Assembly: GCF_900115145.1 (NCBI RefSeq)
Contig: NZ_FOVL01000009.1
Coordinates: forward strand, 1-64,000
Direction of reading: 5' to 3'
Length of the DNA: 64,000 nt
Source: Salegentibacter flavus
GTDB lineage: Bacteria > Bacteroidota > Bacteroidia > Flavobacteriales > Flavobacteriaceae
In this document: piece after piece, positions 16,120 to 25,931 of the stretch
Layout of the letters: the number at the start of each line of letters is the position of its first letter
How positions within the stretch are numbered: the first letter of the stretch is position 1
Notes under the pieces: generated by a model
Seen by the model: only the letters and a program-made list of their open reading frames with translations
What the model was told of the DNA's origin: nothing
The model's database searches: none
Translations under genes and position numbers: made by a program

Positions 16120-17110
16120 AATTCTCCCAGTACCAACCCACCGCTTCTTTCAATCCCTTTTCGATATCATGACTCGGATTATACCCTAATAATTTCTCAG
16201 CTTTTTCAACCGAAGCATGAGAATGGGGAATATCTCCCGGACGATTAGGTCCGTGTTTTACTTCCACCTTTGCAATTTCAGCATCATATTCTGAAAGGTA
16301 TTTTTTGAGAAACTGGGTAAGCTCAACCAGATTGGTTCTGTCTCCAACGGCTGTATTGTACACTTCATTTACAGCTTCAGGGTTATCGGTGGTCATTGCC
16401 AGCAAATTCATCTGAAGCACATTGTCTATATAAGTGAAATCCCGGGAATAGGTACCATCGCCGTTTATTACCGGACTCTCATGTTTCATAAACTGCATCA
16501 CGAATTTCGGGATTACAGCAGCATAAGCCCCGTTTGGATCCTGCTTTCTTCCGAAAACATTGAAATACCGAAGCCCTATAGTATCAAAATTATAAGCCTT
16601 CTGAAAGATATCCGCATATAATTCATTTACATACTTGGTAATAGCATAAGGAGAGAGTGGTTTCCCTATCTCATCTTCCACCTTAGGGAGCTTTTCTGAA
16701 TCCCCATAAGTTGAAGAGCTAGCAGCGTAAACAAAGCGTTTTACTTCCGCATCCCTGGCTGCAACCAGCATATTCAGAAATCCGGAAATATTTACCTCAT
16801 TAGTTGTAATAGGATCATTAATAGACCTTGGCACCGAGCCTAATGCCGCCTGGTGAAGCACATAATCCACTCCTTCACAAGCCTTTTTACAGGTTTCAAG
16901 GTCCCTGATATCTCCTTCGATCAACGTGAAGTCTGAATCGTCATTAAATGCTTTTAAATTATATCTGTGCCCGGTGGCAAAATTATCGAGACAAATTACT
17001 TTAGCGTCAAGACTAAGTAAAGTTTCACATAAATTGGAACCAATAAATCCGGCCCCACCTGTTACTAATATCGTTTTTTCTTGAATTTTTTCCTTCGAAA
17101 AGTCAATCAT
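16112..17110 (-). CDS. UDP-N-acetylglucosamine 4-epimerase (WbpP/TviC-like)
   Basis: A 332-residue extended [18 protein letters not shown] (about 13-27) binds [17 protein letters not shown] and [14 protein letters not shown] hold the catalytic Ser and YxxxK, and [25 protein letters not shown] is characteristic of the WbpP/TviC group acting on UDP-GlcNAc/UDP-GalNAc. It would supply UDP-GalNAc for the dehydrogenase encoded next in the transcription direction, after a broken four-helix-bundle gene. It is the first gene of its run; 814 nt of non-coding sequence lies upstream. Epimerisation of a UDP-uronic acid is a less likely alternative. Confidence 0.88.
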   Translation of the reverse strand: MIDFSKEKIQEKTILVTGGAGFIGSNLCETLLSLDAKVICLDNFATGHRYNLKAFNDDSDFTLIEGDIRDLETCKKACEGVDYVLHQAALGSVPRSINDPITTNEVNISGFLNMLVAARDAEVKRFVYAASSSTYGDSEKLPKVEDEIGKPLSPYAITKYVNELYADIFQKAYNFDTIGLRYFNVFGRKQDPNGAYAAVIPKFVMQFMKHESPVINGDGTYSRDFTYIDNVLQMNLLAMTTDNPEAVNEVYNTAVGDRTNLVELTQFLKKYLSEYDAEIAKVEVKHGPNRPGDIPHSHASVEKAEKLLGYNPSHDIEKGLKEAVGWYWENLR

Positions 17111-17283
17111 GTAGAATTGGGAATTTTTAACATTTTAACAGCCGCAAAGATAAGTTTTCTTCTTTAGGCAATTACTAAAGAATCCTTAAAGCTTTAATAA
17201 CGTCAAGAATCGTTTTATTTAAGGCCAACTAAATGGTTCTTATTGATTTTAAAACTCCAGCCGACCTGCAAAAACCTACAAAA

Positions 17284-17416
17284 GATTGCCACAGTCGGCC
17301 TTGGCCGACTTCGCAATGATGATGAAAAATTTAATTTGATTGCTTCAAAAAAACAGAATTCAGAGCATCAATATCACTGGAAGAAGTAAAAAAATATTCG
17401 TGTATTCGTAGCAACC
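17284..17416. repeat. Composite intergenic repeat, copy 1
   Basis: It begins GATTGCCACAGTCGGC and has ACTTCGCAATGATG, followed by an A/T-rich linker with ATATCACTGGAAGA, and ends ATTCGTGTATTCGTAGCAACC. The order and spacing of these blocks match copy 2 at 17732-17859, in the same orientation. Confidence 0.7.
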
Positions 17417-17509
17417 TAATTTAAAAAAGCAAACCAAACTCCCATAGTAATGGTGATTGAGGCTGGTATTGATGTTAAGGTGGGATTGTTTAAAAAATCT
17501 ACTCTAAAG

Positions 17510-17627
17510 TTTCACGCGAAGCCCGCAAAGATTCCGTAGAGGATGCAGACCTTAAATTGCAGGCTGATTTCCGGATATGTAATTTCTTTGCATTCTTGGC
17601 CTTTTGCTTCGCCTGCTTTGTGTGAAA
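17510..17627. repeat. Inverted pair of TTTCAC-CGCAAAG-type elements
   Basis: The left arm reads TTTCACGCGAAGCCCGCAAAG; the right arm, read on the minus strand, begins TTTCACACAAAGCAGGCGAAG and continues with GCAAAG units. The arms face each other across about 70 nt. The match is imperfect, so a stable hairpin is uncertain. Confidence 0.55.
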
Positions 17628-17731
17628 TCAAGTAAAATAATTTTCCCGGACAATTGTAATCAAAAAATATTTATGTAATCGTGGTAACCTTAATCAATCC
17701 ACCCTAAAAAACCGAATCTATCCATTCAAGA

Positions 17732-17859
17732 GATTACCACAGGCGGCTCCACTTACTTCGCAATGAGGAAATAAATTTTAATTAGCTTACTCCAAAATAA
17801 CAAGATTTAAATCCTCTATATCACCGATGGAGAGAAAAACATTTGTGTATTCGTGGCAA
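17732..17859. repeat. Composite intergenic repeat, copy 2
   Basis: It begins GATTACCACAGGCGGC and has ACTTCGCAATGAGG, then an A/T-rich linker with ATATCACCGATGGAGA, and ends ATTTGTGTATTCGTGGCAA. By eye it corresponds block by block to copy 1, with clear divergence in the linker. Confidence 0.7.
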
Positions 17860-17924
17860 AATAAAGAGTGCTGCCTAAAATAGCAATCAATGAAGAAACA
17901 CCCCCTGGGAATAATTTTCAAAAA

Positions 17925-19481
17925 TTATTTCTTCCAGTAAATTCTAAGCCTGGAATTATTTAATCTGGTAAATCCATTTTCTATTAACTCCTCTTCTATA
18001 TAATAAATTGAATCAGAGGACTTTGCCACAGGATAATAACCGCTTAAAATTAGAGCCTTAGGTGAGTTAGGAGATTTGTTTTCCAGTTCCCTAACAGGCC
18101 TATCTGTGTCAAGCGGTTGAAAGAATTCCAAAACACTTAAAGCACTTCCGGGATAAAGGTAATTAATAATATGACTTTTGTTTCCCCAGGTATGCACCTC
18201 TATACCTTCATCCTTTAAACTATCAACAGTAGCTTCTAAATCCTGGAGATATTCTTTCCTGATTTCGCTTGTCCTTACCCATGCCAACTCTTCGTCTAAT
18301 TCCTTATCAAGATACCACAGCGGCAGATCTTCATATATGTTTTTTAGGTTTATACTAATCGAAAAAAATATCAGAGGCAGTAATAATATCGTATAAAATA
18401 TTCTATCCTTTATAACTCTTATATAGAAAACAGCCGGAATTAGAACTATGATTAAACCGGACTTAATTAAACCTGTATTTGATCCAAAGGCTAAAACACT
18501 TAAAAATAAGAGATAAACAGATAAATGAAAATTGGTTTTCCCAAATAACTCCTTTTTATAATCTATCTGCCTGCCAACAACCAAAATAGTTAAGGCAATA
18601 AGGAATAAAATATAGGTTCTTGAAAACTTTTCATAACCTACTCCGAAGAAAAGAAAAAGCGAAAAAGCGAGGATTAGTACTATGATATAAACATTATCAT
18701 TTCTATTTTTAATTCTTTTATAAAATTGAAGGAATAAAAAAAGTACGCCAAGATATATTATTACATATATAGCATCTATTCCATAATTTTTAAACAGTTC
18801 AACTGGATTATGATAATCATTGTTCCAATCAAAAAGTCCCTCTAATCCAGGATACTGCAATAAATAACCGCTAATAACAAATATAATTGAGAGTGCAACA
18901 AACAAAATCGGGTGCTTCAACCTGAGCGAAGACACGGATTTATGATGAACCAAATAAATGCTCAAAGAAATTAACGGAATTAAGATCAGGTTGGGAAGAC
19001 GAATAAAAATTGCTAAAACACAAGCGAGGCTTAACAATAACAGCTTTCTTCCAGTTGGCTTTCTCCTGTAAAGTATCAATAAAGAAAAAACAAGACTTAA
19101 AAAGAAAAGGGAAAAAGTATCATAGCCGAGAATATTTGCATTTAATGGACTAATTAAGATTAAAATAATGGATATAAGAATTAAATCATTTTTATTTGGT
19201 TTCCGCTTTAAACTTATTAAGGGTATAACTATAGAAAGCAGGATTAATATCGCATTAAAAACCCGATAAATTATTATTTTTTTACCGGCAAAAAGGCTAG
19301 CTCCTTTAATGATATAGGAGCTGAGGAAAAAAGTAGAGGGATAATTTTCTGACGGGGAATCTAAGGCGACATTGAGATGGTAGAAGGAATCAGTAAAATC
19401 TATACCAAAGAATATTTTCGAGAAAAAATATATTAATCCAAAAGCAAAAAATAGAATACTGACTGTTTTATTAAAACTCAA
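17925..19481 (-). CDS. Polytopic membrane protein, probable GT-C-type glycosyltransferase
   Basis: A 518-residue protein with about ten or more hydrophobic segments spread over residues 1-390 and a C-terminal soluble domain (about 395-518, ending RLRIYWKK). The first extracytoplasmic loop has FFGIDFTDSFYHLN, which recalls the acidic loop of GT-C transferases such as those of the ArnT/PMT type. It would act on lipid-linked donors in the periplasm, for example adding a branch after flipping. It ends the run wzx-rmlA-this gene, 11 nt after rmlA. An O-antigen polymerase is the alternative, but the soluble C-terminal domain argues against it. No firm family assignment is possible. Confidence 0.6.
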   Translation of the reverse strand: MSFNKTVSILFFAFGLIYFFSKIFFGIDFTDSFYHLNVALDSPSENYPSTFFLSSYIIKGASLFAGKKIIIYRVFNAILILLSIVIPLISLKRKPNKNDLILISIILILISPLNANILGYDTFSLFFLSLVFSLLILYRRKPTGRKLLLLSLACVLAIFIRLPNLILIPLISLSIYLVHHKSVSSLRLKHPILFVALSIIFVISGYLLQYPGLEGLFDWNNDYHNPVELFKNYGIDAIYVIIYLGVLFLFLQFYKRIKNRNDNVYIIVLILAFSLFLFFGVGYEKFSRTYILFLIALTILVVGRQIDYKKELFGKTNFHLSVYLLFLSVLAFGSNTGLIKSGLIIVLIPAVFYIRVIKDRIFYTILLLPLIFFSISINLKNIYEDLPLWYLDKELDEELAWVRTSEIRKEYLQDLEATVDSLKDEGIEVHTWGNKSHIINYLYPGSALSVLEFFQPLDTDRPVRELENKSPNSPKALILSGYYPVAKSSDSIYYIEEELIENGFTRLNNSRLRIYWKK

Positions 19482-19492
19482 GGTGAAAAATT

Positions 19493-20362
19493 TTAAGAGA
19501 TATTTCTTAAGTACTGTGCATAATCGCCCTTTCCTATATCCCCGGCAAGTTTTATTAACTCATCTTTACTGATATACTTTTTGCGATAGGCTATTTCCTC
19601 TAAGCAAGCAATTTTAAGGCCTTGTCGCTTTTCTATTGTCTGAATAAAATTCGAGGCTTCTAACATAGAATCATTTGTCCCGGTATCCAGCCAGGCATAC
19701 CCACGGCCCATAAGCTCTACATTCAGTTTATCTCTTTTCAAAAACTCCTGGTTAACGGAAGTTATCTCCAATTCTCCTCTTTTGCTGGGTTTACAGGCTT
19801 TAGCAATTTCCACGACTTCATTGGGGTAAAAATAGAGTCCGGTAACGGCAAAATTACTTTTTGGTTTTTCCGGCTTTTCCTCAATGCTTAACACCTTCTC
19901 ATTCTTATCAAAATCTACCACTCCATAGCGTTGAGGGTCTTTTACATAATACCCGAAGACCGTGGCCCTTCCCTCTTTTTCACAGGCTTCAATGGCATTT
20001 TGAAGTAAGAACCGGAAACCCTGCCCATAGAAAATATTATCTCCCAGTACAAGACAGGCCGGTTGACCGTCAAGAAATTTTTCACCAATAATAAAAGCAT
20101 CGGCAAGTCCGCGGGGTTCTTCCTGAACTGCATATTCAAGGTTTAACCCTAAATCCTTTCCCGTTCCCAGTAGTTTTTTGAATTGTTGCTGATCCCCGGG
20201 CGTTGTAATAATAAGAATATCCCGAATTCCAGCTATCATCAATACTGAGAGCGGATAATAGATCATCGGTTTATCATATATCGCCAGTAACTGCTTGGAA
20301 ACACTTTTTGTAATAGGGTATAATCTGCTGCCGGTACCTCCGGCCAGTATAATTCCTTTCAT
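19493..20362 (-). CDS. rmlA: Glucose-1-phosphate thymidylyltransferase RmlA (copy 2)
   Basis: A 289-residue paralogue of the enzyme at 4513-5385. It has [49 protein letters not shown] and EEKPEKPKS, all typical of RmlA. The two copies clearly differ along their length, so this is not a recent duplication. It lies 7 nt after the flippase gene and 11 nt before the GT-C-like gene. It could serve the second rmlB at 22906-23961 or simply boost dTDP-glucose supply. No rmlC or rmlD is in the window, so dTDP-rhamnose cannot be made from these genes alone. Confidence 0.92.
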   Translation of the reverse strand: MKGIILAGGTGSRLYPITKSVSKQLLAIYDKPMIYYPLSVLMIAGIRDILIITTPGDQQQFKKLLGTGKDLGLNLEYAVQEEPRGLADAFIIGEKFLDGQPACLVLGDNIFYGQGFRFLLQNAIEACEKEGRATVFGYYVKDPQRYGVVDFDKNEKVLSIEEKPEKPKSNFAVTGLYFYPNEVVEIAKACKPSKRGELEITSVNQEFLKRDKLNVELMGRGYAWLDTGTNDSMLEASNFIQTIEKRQGLKIACLEEIAYRKKYISKDELIKLAGDIGKGDYAQYLRNIS

Positions 20363-20369
20363 AATTTTA

Positions 20370-21824
20370 TCAATTGGTAGCTCCTTTAAGTCTGTCGCTT
20401 ATTAATTCGTAGAGCTGTGGTAATTGTTCAAACCTGCCTATTTTCGAAATTAACAAATAAAAGCTGGCTCCAATAATCCCCCCACTTAAAAGACGGATTA
20501 TATCCGGGTAAATCTCCAGGAAATTATAATCTATTCCCCATACCAGCAAAGCACTGATGAACGCAGCCGTGAGAATTGGAACTATATCCAGTAATTGGCG
20601 TATAGGCGAATAAAAAATATACTTCTGGGTATATTTCGCGTTAATAAAAAAAGCTACCAGGGAAAGTGCCACCTGTCCCCAAAGCAGCCCATATATCCCA
20701 AATGGTATTGCCAGTAAAACCGCCAGAACAATCAGAAATTTCTTGTAGACTTCCAGTTTTAAAAAAAGATCGCTTCTTCCGTAAACGTTTAAAATCCCCA
20801 GGTTATAGGAATGTAAAGGAAATAGTAAACCACTTAAACAAAGCACCTGGAAATAAGGAGCCGAGGGAAGCCACTTTTCGGTAAAAAGAAACCGGAACAG
20901 CGGTTCAGCCATAGCAGCCATGATCAGTAAAACCGGACTAACAACGAAGATGACCATTTTTAAAAGTTTCCTGAAAGCCTTCTTAAGCCTCTCAGGATCA
21001 TCTTTGATCTCGACAAACACTGGAAAACTCACTTTATTAAGGGCGCGGTCCAGATTGGATACCGGTAACTGTTTCATAGTTTCCGCACGGGTATAAAACC
21101 CTAATTGCGCTGCTGAAAAATATTTCCCGATTACCACCAAAAATATATTATTGAAGAACCTGTTCAGCAAGTCGGCAAGACCAAGTTTATATCCGTAATC
21201 CCAATGCTTTTTAAATTTTATGGTATCAAAGTTAAGAGATGGATACCAGCCTGAATATTTCCATATCAAAATAAAACCCACCAATGCATTCACTAAACTA
21301 CTATACACCAGGCTCCATACTCCAAAATCCTGAACGGCCAAAACAATACCTACTATCCCCGCAATTACCGCCGCCGGTAAAGCCACAAGAGTTTGGGTTC
21401 TAAACTTCATCTCTTTGGTAAGTTTGGCAAGTTGTACAGAAGTTGCCGCTGTAAAAAGGAAACTTAGACAGTAAACTCTAACAATATTGGTCAGGATAGG
21501 ATATTCATAAAATTTCGCGATGAGGGGAGCAGAGATGAAAACCAGTAGGTATATCAAAAACCCGGCGAACAGGTTAAAAAAGAATACTGTGGAGTAGTCG
21601 GCATCATCTGCTTCGCGGTCTCTTATCAAAGATTTGCTCAAACCACTATCCAAGAGTCCGTTCCCCAGTGCTACAAAAACCGCTATCATAGCTATTAAAC
21701 CAAATTCTTCGGGAAGAAGAATACGAGCCAGCACCAATGAGACCACAAAACCAATGAGCTGGTTCCCAAATTGCTGGGCAAAGGTCCACATCAGTCCGAA
21801 TACAGCCTGTTTCCTTAACGACAT
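20370..21824 (-). CDS. Wzx-type lipopolysaccharide/polysaccharide flippase (MOP superfamily)
   Basis: A 484-residue polytopic inner-membrane protein with about 12-14 hydrophobic helices. The start [46 protein letters not shown] carries the LARxLxPxEFG motif of the PST/MOP exporters (WzxC/TuaB-like). It would move undecaprenyl-PP-linked repeat units to the periplasm. It is the first gene of the run wzx-rmlA-membrane protein and is divergent from the GT10 gene, with a 95-nt gap. No wzy, wzc or wza is in the window, so the rest of the assembly system lies elsewhere, probably beyond the left edge. Confidence 0.88.
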   Translation of the reverse strand: MSLRKQAVFGLMWTFAQQFGNQLIGFVVSLVLARILLPEEFGLIAMIAVFVALGNGLLDSGLSKSLIRDREADDADYSTVFFFNLFAGFLIYLLVFISAPLIAKFYEYPILTNIVRVYCLSFLFTAATSVQLAKLTKEMKFRTQTLVALPAAVIAGIVGIVLAVQDFGVWSLVYSSLVNALVGFILIWKYSGWYPSLNFDTIKFKKHWDYGYKLGLADLLNRFFNNIFLVVIGKYFSAAQLGFYTRAETMKQLPVSNLDRALNKVSFPVFVEIKDDPERLKKAFRKLLKMVIFVVSPVLLIMAAMAEPLFRFLFTEKWLPSAPYFQVLCLSGLLFPLHSYNLGILNVYGRSDLFLKLEVYKKFLIVLAVLLAIPFGIYGLLWGQVALSLVAFFINAKYTQKYIFYSPIRQLLDIVPILTAAFISALLVWGIDYNFLEIYPDIIRLLSGGIIGASFYLLISKIGRFEQLPQLYELISDRLKGATN

Positions 21825-21919
21825 TAAACTGGTTTAGCGAGGCTAAGTTAATCTTTTTAGAATAATCCCTTTCAGCTCAACCCGGCTAAAAAAAATTACT
21901 TAGTTTTAATTTCGCAATT

Positions 21920-22909
21920 ATGAAACACACGCAAAAAATCAAGATCTGGTTCACCGATTTCTATAAAGGATTTGATCCTTATAAAAATTATTTAACAGAG
22001 CTCCTGCAGCCGGAATTTCTGCTGGAAGTTAATCCTGAAAACCCCGATTTCCTTATTTACAGCTGCCACGGAAAGGATTTTTTAAATTTTAACTGCGCAC
22101 GGATTTTCTATACCGGCGAAAACCTGGTACCAGATTTCAACCTGTGTGATTATGCCATAGGCTTTCATCACCTGGAGTTTCATGACAGATACCTGCGTTT
22201 CCCTAATTATGCTTTTCTTCGGGATCAGTTTGAAAAGTTAGTAAGGTCCAAAACTTTTACTTCAGAAGATCTTAACCAAAAGAAACATTTCTGTAATTTT
22301 ATTTACGCCAACGCTCAGGCCCACCCAGCCCGGGATGATTTTTTTCATGCACTGAACAAATACAAAAATATCTCCTCTCCCGGCAAACACCTAAACAATA
22401 TGAACTTTGATATAGGGGAACGTTTTGCTGAAGACTGGATGTATACCAAACTTGCCTTTCAGAGCTCCTGTAAGTTCAGTATTGCTTTTGAAAATACTTC
22501 CACCCCAGGCTATGTTACTGAAAAGATCATGCACGCTTTTATCACCGGTACTATCCCAATCTATTGGGGCGACCCGGAGGTGGCAAAAGATTTCAATCCC
22601 GATGCCTTCATCAATTGCCATGATTTCAGGGATTTTGAAGAAGTTGTTGCTTATATAAAAGAGATCGATAATAATCAGGAACTTTATCTCAAAATCCTGA
22701 ACGAACCGGCTTTTCGGAAAAACCGGGTACCTAAACATTTACAACTGCAGAAATTAATTGAATTCTTCGGAAATATTTTCGGCCAGAATGAAGAACAAAG
22801 GATAAAAAGACCTTTGTACGGCGCTTGTAAAAATTATGAACAGGAGCTAAAAAGTCGTGTAAACAAAAAAGGCGATTGGGAAAAACTGAAAGGCAGGTTT
22901 AAACTTTAA
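21920..22909 (+). CDS. GT10 alpha-1,3-fucosyltransferase-like glycosyltransferase
   Basis: A 329-residue family 10 glycosyltransferase. The family signature FENTSTPGYVTEKIMHAF (190-207), followed by GTIPIYWGDP, matches the donor-binding site of bacterial and animal alpha-1,3/4-fucosyltransferases that use GDP-fucose. It would add fucose or a related sugar to the glycan at the cytoplasmic face; no signal peptide or membrane helix is present. It is the only plus-strand gene of the polysaccharide region, convergent with rmlB copy 2 (stops overlap by 4 nt) and divergent from wzx. GDP-fucose genes (gmd, fcl) are not in the window. Confidence 0.88.
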   Translation: MKHTQKIKIWFTDFYKGFDPYKNYLTELLQPEFLLEVNPENPDFLIYSCHGKDFLNFNCARIFYTGENLVPDFNLCDYAIGFHHLEFHDRYLRFPNYAFLRDQFEKLVRSKTFTSEDLNQKKHFCNFIYANAQAHPARDDFFHALNKYKNISSPGKHLNNMNFDIGERFAEDWMYTKLAFQSSCKFSIAFENTSTPGYVTEKIMHAFITGTIPIYWGDPEVAKDFNPDAFINCHDFRDFEEVVAYIKEIDNNQELYLKILNEPAFRKNRVPKHLQLQKLIEFFGNIFGQNEEQRIKRPLYGACKNYEQELKSRVNKKGDWEKLKGRFKL

Positions 22910-23961
22910 TCAATATATTGCCTTTTATAATACTCCTGATAATTGCCGGAAATAACGCCTTCCATCCATGCGGAGTTTTCCAGATACCAATCCACTGTTT
23001 TTTCCAGACCTTCTTCAAAATTCACTGAAGGCTCCCAGCCCAATTCGTTTTTTATCCTGGAAGCATCAATAGCATAACGTTTATCATGCCCCGGCCGATC
23101 TTTTACGAAACTAATTAGGGTTTTAGATTCCCCTATTTCCCAACCCAGTTTTTTGTCCATGATTCCGCATAGAAGATTGATGAGGTCTATATTCTGCCAT
23201 TCATTAAAACCACCGATATTGTAAGTGGCTTTATTCCTTCCTTCGTGAAAAACCAGATCTATAGCCTGGGCGTGATCTATCACATATAACCAGTCCCTGG
23301 TATATTTCCCATCCCCGTATAACGGCAGCGATCTTTTCTTAATAATATTATTGATAAACAAAGGAATGAGCTTTTCAGGAAACTGGTTGGGACCGTAATT
23401 ATTCGAGCAGTTGGATATAACATAAGGCAAACCATAAGTTTCCCCATAAGCCCTCACAAAATGATCTGAAGCCGCTTTCGATGCAGAATATGGAGAATTC
23501 GGTGCATACGGACTGGTCTCAGTAAATAAACCAGATTTTCCCAAGGAACCATATACCTCATCGGTACTAATATGATAAAAAAGTTTGTCTTCGAAATTTC
23601 CCTTCCAGCATTCCAGGGCTGCTTCCATTAGGTTAATAGTCCCGGTAATATTGGTATCTACAAAGCTCTGCGGATCTGAAATAGAACGATCCACATGCGA
23701 TTCTGCTGCCAAATGAATCACAGCATCGAAATTATACTTTTGGAACAATTGCTGCATTTCCTCTTTATCCCGGATATCAGCTTTTATAAAGCTATAATTC
23801 TCTTTCTTTTCAACATCCCTTAAATTCTCCAGATTTCCGGCATAGGTTAAAGCATCCAGATTGAAGATCTGGTAGTCAGGATATTTATTTAAAAATAACC
23901 GAACCACATGAGAGCCGATAAACCCGGCTCCACCCGTAATAAGAATTTTCTTTTTTTCCAT
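22906..23961 (-). CDS. rmlB: dTDP-glucose 4,6-dehydratase RmlB (copy 2)
   Basis: A 351-residue SDR dehydratase with [15 protein letters not shown] at the start, STDEVYGSLGKSG, YSASKAASDHF and SNCSNNYGPNQFPEKL. It is close to copy 1 (5416-6513) but ends in the family-like YYKRQYID rather than the repeat-derived HSC. The stop codons of this gene and the plus-strand GT10 gene overlap. It is isolated from the second rmlA by the flippase and GT10 genes. A 363-nt region without recognisable genes lies upstream. Confidence 0.93.
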   Translation of the reverse strand: MEKKKILITGGAGFIGSHVVRLFLNKYPDYQIFNLDALTYAGNLENLRDVEKKENYSFIKADIRDKEEMQQLFQKYNFDAVIHLAAESHVDRSISDPQSFVDTNITGTINLMEAALECWKGNFEDKLFYHISTDEVYGSLGKSGLFTETSPYAPNSPYSASKAASDHFVRAYGETYGLPYVISNCSNNYGPNQFPEKLIPLFINNIIKKRSLPLYGDGKYTRDWLYVIDHAQAIDLVFHEGRNKATYNIGGFNEWQNIDLINLLCGIMDKKLGWEIGESKTLISFVKDRPGHDKRYAIDASRIKNELGWEPSVNFEEGLEKTVDWYLENSAWMEGVISGNYQEYYKRQYID

Positions 23962-24324
23962 TGGAATTATTTAGTGCCCCAAAATAAAGGGATCAAAATA
24001 TTTTGAACCAGAACTTAAAAGTAAAATTACTTACAAAAGTTAGATATACCTACTTCTAAAAAGTAATATTAGGCCTCCTGGCTTTGATGATATAGCTATT
24101 TCAGGAGGGGGCAAACTGTCTTGTATATCGTAGATACTCCATACATAGCCTATGGATACCCCTTACCAAATCCATATAAGAGTCATAGCTAACTCGTAAC
24201 TTCTTCGAAGAAACATCGAAGTAGATATGGAGAAAATAAGCCTAAACCATAGCTATAATGTCTGTTAAGTCAATAAGATATTATGTTTTTTTATTGAAAA
24301 CCTTGCAAGGTTACAAACCGAAAC
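23962..24324. other. Gene-free 363-nt region between lacI-type gene and rmlB
   Basis: No coding frame, tRNA or strong terminator was recognised. The only notable structure is a perfect 12-bp palindrome TTCTTCGAAGAA at 24201-24212, flanked by a wider acttc...gaagt pairing (24199-24222). It could be a regulator site or a hairpin. The rmlB promoter must lie in the left part of the region but was not identified. Confidence 0.5.
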
Positions 24325-25332
24325 TTAAAACCGCGTCGACTCCAGATCTACCAGGCTGGTTTTGAGAATCCTTTCAGAGTTGGATTTATCTTTATTGTAA
24401 TTATTCAGGCGGGCCTCGAGTAACTGCATGGCGCCTGCCCCCATCTCTTCAGGAAACTGATCGATATAGCTGATACTCGGAGTTAAAAAGTTGGCGAATT
24501 CCTTCCCTATAAAACCTATTACTTTCAGGTCTTTCGGGATATTTATCTCATGCTCATAAGCCGTTCGGTAGACCCGCATAGTACTTACATAATCGGTACA
24601 GATCACGGCTTCCACCTTATCTACCACAAGCATCTTTTCTGTTTTTTCTTTTAAAACTTCCGGCCGGGCTGAGTTGGCGATATAAAATGTCCTGTTTTCA
24701 GGTAAAGCTTGCTTATAACCGTCAATCCTCAGTTTTCCCACCCCCATATGATGGATGGTAGTCGCGATCCCTATTTTCTTAATGCCTTTGGCCAGCAAGC
24801 GCCTGGTGACATCAGCAAAAGTGCCTACATCATCTATTCCTATTCGGTCCGCGGGAATGTCAAAATTTATTCTATCGTACAGGACCACCGGGATTCCATA
24901 ATCCACCAGCTGGTATAAATGATCGAATTCTTTTTTTCGCTGGGTCTCTTCAGCTACGGCGATCAAAACCCCGTCCACATAACCGGTGGTTAACATATCA
25001 CAGATTTGCTTCTCCCGCTCCAGCTTTTCATTTGAAATATAAGTAATCACCTGCAAGCCTGCACGCTGGGCTTCAGCTTCGATTCCGGAAAGTACCCGGG
25101 CAAAAAAGGAATTTGAGATATTTGGAATGATAACCCCAATAGTTCCGCTCTTACTGCTTTTTAAATTCACAGCCACGGGATTAGGCCTGTAATTATGCAG
25201 CTTTGCAAGTTCCTTTACCCGCTCAGCGGTTTTGGTACTTATCTCAGGGCTGTCATTTAAAGCTTTTGAAACGGTTGAAATGGATACATTAAGCAGTTTT
25301 GCTAATTCTTTAAGGGTGATCTTATTCTTCAT
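24325..25332 (-). CDS. LacI-family transcriptional regulator
   Basis: A 335-residue regulator. The N-terminal helix-turn-helix is TLKELAKLLNVSISTVSKALN (about 5-25), followed by the hinge helix region AVNLKSSKSGTIGVIIPNISNSFFARVLSGIE that starts the periplasmic-binding-protein-like effector domain. A sugar-like ligand is expected but not identifiable. No transport or degradation genes are next to it: a DCC-family gene lies upstream in the opposite direction and rmlB downstream on the same strand after 363 nt. Its target is therefore uncertain; it may act elsewhere in the genome. Confidence 0.9.
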   Translation of the reverse strand: MKNKITLKELAKLLNVSISTVSKALNDSPEISTKTAERVKELAKLHNYRPNPVAVNLKSSKSGTIGVIIPNISNSFFARVLSGIEAEAQRAGLQVITYISNEKLEREKQICDMLTTGYVDGVLIAVAEETQRKKEFDHLYQLVDYGIPVVLYDRINFDIPADRIGIDDVGTFADVTRRLLAKGIKKIGIATTIHHMGVGKLRIDGYKQALPENRTFYIANSARPEVLKEKTEKMLVVDKVEAVICTDYVSTMRVYRTAYEHEINIPKDLKVIGFIGKEFANFLTPSISYIDQFPEEMGAGAMQLLEARLNNYNKDKSNSERILKTSLVDLESTRF

Positions 25333-25466
25333 AATTCCTCTGAAAAATTAAATAATTCGTAAAAGTATGAATATTTGCTGGAAAATATTCTTTACCCCGG
25401 TTTGTTTCATCAATTAATTAAAGATTTAATAACTTTAAACGAGCTTAGAAAATTACTCTAAATAAA

Positions 25467-25931
25467 ATGTTTGTTAAAATAAATAAAACCGAATATCCCC
25501 CCAGGGAACCTACAATGGTTTGGGATGGCACCTGCGGCTTTTGTAAATACTGGAAGACCCGCTGGCAACTAAAAACGAAAGGTAAAATCAGGTTCGTCAC
25601 TTATCAGGAGAAGGCCTGTGATTTTCCGGATATTCCTCTCAAGGAATTCAAAAAGGCCAGCCGACTCATAGAACCCGATGGTAGTGTTTATAGCGGCCCC
25701 GACTCTGCATACAGGAGCATTTACTATACGGGTAATGAAAAATGGCATCACTGGTATCGGAAATATCCCTGGTTTGAGAGATTCAGTGATTTAGCTTATA
25801 ACCATATCGCGAAAAACAGAGATTTTTACTTTAAGATTACAAAAGCACTTTTCGGCAAAGATCCTGCAAACCTCAAATCCTACTGGCTTTTTTACCTTCT
25901 CGCTGTTTTTGTAATTTTGGCATTATTATGA
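25467..25931 (+). CDS. DCC-family thiol-disulfide oxidoreductase-like protein (DUF393)
   Basis: A 154-residue protein with the naming motif VWDGTCGFC (about residues 18-26), which contains a CxxC pair in a thioredoxin-like fold. It has the family's VTYQEK and the PDGSVYSGPDSAYRSIYYTG region. A hydrophobic segment ends the protein (LFYLLAVFVILALL), suggesting a C-terminal membrane anchor. The stop overlaps the start of the next small gene (ATGA at 25928-25931), so the two are translationally coupled. The family's physiological role is not established. Confidence 0.85.
   Translation: MFVKINKTEYPPREPTMVWDGTCGFCKYWKTRWQLKTKGKIRFVTYQEKACDFPDIPLKEFKKASRLIEPDGSVYSGPDSAYRSIYYTGNEKWHHWYRKYPWFERFSDLAYNHIAKNRDFYFKITKALFGKDPANLKSYWLFYLLAVFVILALL

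Larger units (their letters stand above)
17111..17924. other. 814-nt gene-free region filled with diverged repeats
   Basis: No credible coding frame is seen. The region holds two diverged copies of a roughly 130-bp composite repeat (17284-17416 and 17732-17859), a third partial copy of its ATTCGTGTATTCGTGGCAA-type tail near 17665-17690, and a pair of inverted TTTCACxCxAAG-type elements (17510-17627). The promoter of the epimerase gene probably lies in its right-hand neighbourhood near 17115-17180, but no clear -7 box was identified. Confidence 0.7.

Noticed and set aside
978-24324. A full Wzx/Wzy capsule system
   Set aside because: A flippase is present, but no clear Wzy, Wzc, Wza or initiating transferase is in the window; the polytopic protein at 17925-19481 has a soluble C-terminal domain better fitting a GT-C enzyme.
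23962-24324. Riboswitch or small RNA in the gap upstream of rmlB
   Set aside because: No known riboswitch core or convincing terminator-linked hairpin could be recognised; only one palindrome stands out.
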